This document shows, one piece after another, positions 61,075 through 64,000 of a stretch of DNA of 64,000 nucleotides (position 1 is its first letter; each line of letters opens with the position of its first letter). The notes beneath the pieces were generated by a model. That model was not told the origin of the DNA. It made no database searches and saw only the letters and a program-made list of their open reading frames with translations. Made by a program: the position numbers and the translations under genes. Source of the DNA: an uncultured Lachnospiraceae bacterium (GTDB lineage: Bacteria > Bacillota > Clostridia > Lachnospirales > Lachnospiraceae); NCBI GenBank assembly GCA_902773435.1, contig CACYEN010000131.1:19398-83397 (forward strand). Reading direction: 5' to 3'.

Positions 61075-63858
61075 ATGGAAAGATTCAACAGGAAATTCGG
61101 CGGCATCGTCATACTTCTCCTGGCCAACGCGGTTTTTTTCGCGCTCTATTTCCGTTTTTTCACCGGCGAGGCTGTCTATCTCTACACGGATATCGGCTCG
61201 GACTCGATCAATTCCAGTCTCCCGATCATCTCCATGCTGCAGCGGCTCTTCGCCGCCCGCGACTTCTCGGGATTCAGCTTAAACTCCGGGATCGGGGCTC
61301 CGACGCTCGTGTCGGCCCTCAAGTACCTGAATCCCATCAAGACGCCGCTTCTTTTCTTTACCGGGGACAGGCTTCCCCTCGGGCTCATGGTTGAGCTCCT
61401 GATCCAGACCAACGTCATCGCCTTCTTCTCCTGGTTTTTCTTCCGCAGGCTTCTCTCCCACGGCGGGGCGGCGCTGTTCGCCTCTCTCGCGTGGACATTT
61501 TCCGGATATATAACGCTCTGGAGCCAGAACCTGACGACCGGCAGCTGCATGGCGATGTTCACGGTCATGATGGCCGCCCTCCTTCCCGTGCTCATGAAGC
61601 CGACGGTGAGGAGATGCCTGCTCCTTACGCTCTCCCTCTCGCTGTTTCTCCTCACAAACTACTATTACTGCTACATGTCGGCGTTCTACGTCCTTGTCTT
61701 CCTGATCTTTTACTCCGCGGGATCCGGGAAGACGGTCACGCAGTTCTTCATCAGCGGGCTGGAAGTCCTCGGAAGCGCCGTCTTCGCGGTCTTCCTCGCG
61801 GCCGCGCCGCTGATCCCCTCTTTCACGGGGTTCTCCGGCTCGGGCAGAACGAACGCCCTCTCCGTCGTCGGGTCAGGGCTGAAGCTGGCGCAGGGAAGGG
61901 AGCTGTTCACGCTTCTCGGGAGACTGTTCTCGGTCAATTCTCTCGGGACAGCCGCGGAGTACACCGGGGTCATGAACTACTACGAGGCGGCGGCTCTCTC
62001 CACAACCGCCCTCGCCGTCACAGCTGTCATCTACCTGATCGCGGTCGACAGGACGCGGGTGATCACCGTGCTCGCGGCAATCGTGTGCGCCGCTTCACTC
62101 ATCGTCAAGAATACCGGCGCTTTCGTCCAGTTCAATATCGGCGTGCACCGCTACTCCTTCATGATCGTCTTCACCTCAGCCGTTGCCGTCGGCTTCTTCA
62201 TGAAGGAGATCCTGACCCAGCCCTATGGGATACCCCTCTTCTGGTCGGCGATCATCTCGCTGGCCCTGTCCGCGGCGGCCATCTTCTACCTGGCGACACA
62301 GGACGCCGGTCTCGGCGTCCGGACCGACGTGCGGACTCTCAAGTACGCGGGGGCGGCGTGCCTCATTTTCTCGGTTCTCGTGATGCTCTACGCGTTCGGC
62401 TTTAAGATTTCGAGGGCGGTTCCGCTCCTCATGATGCTCGCCCTTATGGCAGAGCTCGTCGTCATGAATTACGACACGGTCTACACGAGACGTGTCCTGA
62501 CGCCCGCCGAATATGCCGCCCACATGGACGACGGCACGAAGGAGGCGGTCTCCGCGGTACAGTCGGGCGACGGCGGCCTCTACAGGATCTCCGCGGGCAG
62601 CGACACGGACGACGCGAACATCGGCATGCTGCTCGATTTTCCCGCCGCCTCCGTCTACAGCAACGTGAACGCGGCTTCCCTGACTTCGCTCACAAAACTC
62701 CACGGAACCTGCCAGCTCTCGCCGAATCATTTCCTGGTGGACGGGGACGAGTTCGGCCAGGCACCCCTCCTCGCCGTCCGGTACCTGATCAAACCGAATT
62801 CGGGGCTGTCGACGGACACCCCCTCCTCGCTGCTCTATGAGAAAGTCGGAGAGACCCCCGACGGAAGCCGGGTCGTCTACCGCAGCAGGGCCGCGCTCCC
62901 GTTCGGATATCTCTACACAGACAGCGTCTCGGCGGCCGATATCAGGGAGCTTCCGCTTCCAGAGCGGATGCTGACGCTGACGGACACCTGTTACAGAACG
63001 GACGGAATCTCCACGTCCGGGAACGCGGACGCTTCCACGGACTCCTCTCCGGAGACCGATCCCGGGGAGAGCGACGGCGGGGACGAACCCGGCCGGAACC
63101 GGTCGGATCAGGAAGGCCTCTTCACGCAGGAGGATCTCCTGGATTCCGGGAAAGAGTCCAATCACCTGAAGCTTCGAAAGACAAGTTCCGGCATCGTCTT
63201 CAGGCCGACCGGCGGCGATCCTTACATCTACTACAACATTGGGAAAGCTGAAAAAGAGACCGTCCGCATGCTCTATATGCGGCTGAAGAGCACGAACTTC
63301 AACAAGGTGCGCCAGATGCAGATCTTCTTTATGAGCGCTGAAAATGAGGATCCGGATCCGGCGGACAGCAGGCTCTTCTTCCTCGGGCGCGGCTATCCTG
63401 AGACCTGCATCATCCTCCCGGACGATGTGCGGCGGATCCGTCTCGACTTCCCCGAGGATTATCTCGATACGAATGTGGCGGAACTCTCGATCATCTCGGC
63501 GAAGGACATCGTCGGCATGTACGACGGCCTCGCGAAGACGGACATCACCGATATCTCCATGAATGGAGGGACCTACCGGGCGACGGTCAGTTCGGACAAA
63601 GGGGGCACCCTCTGTGTCCCGCTGCTCTTCTCCGGAAGCTGGCGCGCGAAGGTGAACGGAGATGCCGCGGATGTCCGCAGCATCAACGGGGGGCTCGTCG
63701 GAATTGAACTTGAAAAGGGCAGATCCGAGGTGGTCCTGACCTGGGAGACGCCGTTCTGGAAGGCTGGCCTTGCGGTGAGCGCTGCCATGGTCCTGCTCTT
63801 CATCATTCTCTTCGCGGCCGCTCCCGTCCTTGAGAGGCGCGCGCGGAGGAGCCGCTGA
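61075..63858 (+). CDS. YfhO-family multi-pass membrane protein (GT-C-like)
   Basis: The ATG at 61075, with GAGGAGG upstream, gives 927 residues; the longer frame is read-back into the aminotransferase. The first loop YLYTDIGSDSINSSLP contains acidic residues typical of GT-C enzymes. About twelve hydrophobic helices follow to about residue 460, then a large outer domain with a Ser/Asp/Glu-rich insert (about 640-685), and a last helix near 895-915. Bacillus YfhO decorates lipoteichoic acid using lipid-linked sugar. The gene lies 11 bases after the sugar aminotransferase, suggesting it transfers the amino sugar made there. Confidence 0.88.
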   Translation: MERFNRKFGGIVILLLANAVFFALYFRFFTGEAVYLYTDIGSDSINSSLPIISMLQRLFAARDFSGFSLNSGIGAPTLVSALKYLNPIKTPLLFFTGDRLPLGLMVELLIQTNVIAFFSWFFFRRLLSHGGAALFASLAWTFSGYITLWSQNLTTGSCMAMFTVMMAALLPVLMKPTVRRCLLLTLSLSLFLLTNYYYCYMSAFYVLVFLIFYSAGSGKTVTQFFISGLEVLGSAVFAVFLAAAPLIPSFTGFSGSGRTNALSVVGSGLKLAQGRELFTLLGRLFSVNSLGTAAEYTGVMNYYEAAALSTTALAVTAVIYLIAVDRTRVITVLAAIVCAASLIVKNTGAFVQFNIGVHRYSFMIVFTSAVAVGFFMKEILTQPYGIPLFWSAIISLALSAAAIFYLATQDAGLGVRTDVRTLKYAGAACLIFSVLVMLYAFGFKISRAVPLLMMLALMAELVVMNYDTVYTRRVLTPAEYAAHMDDGTKEAVSAVQSGDGGLYRISAGSDTDDANIGMLLDFPAASVYSNVNAASLTSLTKLHGTCQLSPNHFLVDGDEFGQAPLLAVRYLIKPNSGLSTDTPSSLLYEKVGETPDGSRVVYRSRAALPFGYLYTDSVSAADIRELPLPERMLTLTDTCYRTDGISTSGNADASTDSSPETDPGESDGGDEPGRNRSDQEGLFTQEDLLDSGKESNHLKLRKTSSGIVFRPTGGDPYIYYNIGKAEKETVRMLYMRLKSTNFNKVRQMQIFFMSAENEDPDPADSRLFFLGRGYPETCIILPDDVRRIRLDFPEDYLDTNVAELSIISAKDIVGMYDGLAKTDITDISMNGGTYRATVSSDKGGTLCVPLLFSGSWRAKVNGDAADVRSINGGLVGIELEKGRSEVVLTWETPFWKAGLAVSAAMVLLFIILFAAAPVLERRARRSR

Positions 63859-63875
63859 GAAGCCTGCGCGGCTGT

Positions 63876-63891
63876 GACCGCCGGCGCGGTC
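63876..63891. repeat. 16-base palindrome GACCGC-N4-GCGGTC, copy C
   Basis: A perfect inverted repeat 18 bases after the yfhO-like stop. Together with the following 12 bases it matches copy A at 25 of 28 positions, about 5.1 kb away. Confidence 0.6.
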
Positions 63892-63918
63892 ATCGCGGAA
63901 TAATCAAACCGTACGAAA

Positions 63919-63957
63919 AAAGTACGCCTCCGGGTCTTCACCTGAAGGCGTACTTTA
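63919..63957. terminator. Bidirectional terminator at the right edge
   Basis: AAAGTACGCCT and AGGCGTACTTT arms enclose a 17-base middle. The minus-strand side ends in six T residues, better than the plus-strand side, which implies a convergent minus-strand gene from beyond the window. Confidence 0.75.
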
Positions 63958-63969
63958 AATTTCCTGAAG

Positions 63970-64000
63970 TTATTTTCGCTCGTCTCCGCTTGCTTTCTTA
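63970..64000 (-). CDS. C-terminal end of a minus-strand gene entering from the right
   Basis: Reading leftward from the edge gives KKASGDERK then TAA at 63972-63970, 13 bases before a hairpin with a minus-strand T-run. Only nine codons are visible, so no product can be named. The case rests on the terminator's orientation. Confidence 0.35.
   Translation of the reverse strand, partial: KKASGDERK

Noticed and set aside
31281-64000. Mobile genetic island carrying the glycan genes
   Set aside because: Glycan loci are often transferred, but I found no integrase, transposase, attachment-site repeat or clear base-composition break.

Overview
The window reads as chromosome from a high-GC member of class Clostridia, most likely Lachnospiraceae-like. 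This rests on gene content and order, not on a marker search. It has the Firmicutes translation and kinase gene order (priA-def-fmt-rsmB-rlmN-stp-prkC-rsgA-rpe-thiN), a MurE with the meso-diaminopimelate motif, a PASTA kinase, an LCP protein, and a VTC/DUF4956/CotH cassette. I saw no insertion sequence, phage gene or CRISPR array. Nearly all genes lie on the minus strand; the exceptions are one tRNA and three membrane or sugar genes at the right.

Region 1 (1-15.3 kb): a tightly packed, often translationally coupled minus-strand run, murE-priA-def-fmt-rsmB-rlmN-stp-prkC-rsgA-rpe-thiN-lyxose isomerase-ychF. It has a good promoter ahead of murE and a terminator hairpin after ychF. The first 28 codons of what looks like lgt run off the left edge. 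Region 2 (15.2-21.6 kb): carA-carB-uppP-carbamate kinase, ending in a 23-bp perfect hairpin. Region 3 (21.6-25.4 kb): a VTC-domain protein, a DUF4956 membrane protein and a CotH-kinase/lamin-tail protein. Its consensus promoter sits so close to the first start codon that the mRNA should be leaderless. A tRNA-Leu(CAG) is divergent from it. Region 4 (25.8-31.1 kb): a GT2 glycosyltransferase, an HtrA-type protease, ClpX and an acidic zinc-ribbon protein.

Region 5 (31.2-52.6 kb): a cell-surface polysaccharide locus. It encodes all four dTDP-L-rhamnose enzymes (rfbA, B, C, D), an ABC exporter with a Wzt-type polysaccharide-binding tail, and several multidomain GT2 enzymes. One of these is a 1458-residue methyltransferase/kinase-like/double-GT2 fusion. 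A DUF2142 GT-C-like protein, a polyprenyl-phosphate sugar transferase and an LCP ligase follow. The likely product is a rhamnose-containing polymer built on undecaprenyl phosphate, exported by ABC transporter and attached to peptidoglycan by the LCP protein.

Region 6 (52.7-64 kb): a second, less familiar sugar-decoration set. A polyprenyl-phosphate GT2, a tandem ATP-grasp protein and two four-helix SMR/EamA proteins form a coupled operon preceded by a PLP-dependent desulfhydrase-like enzyme. Divergent from it are a sugar aminotransferase and a YfhO-type membrane protein. This arrangement resembles the ArnC/ArnE/ArnF logic (make and flip a lipid-linked sugar), with an added ATP-grasp ligase. 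It is the best candidate here for an undescribed system.
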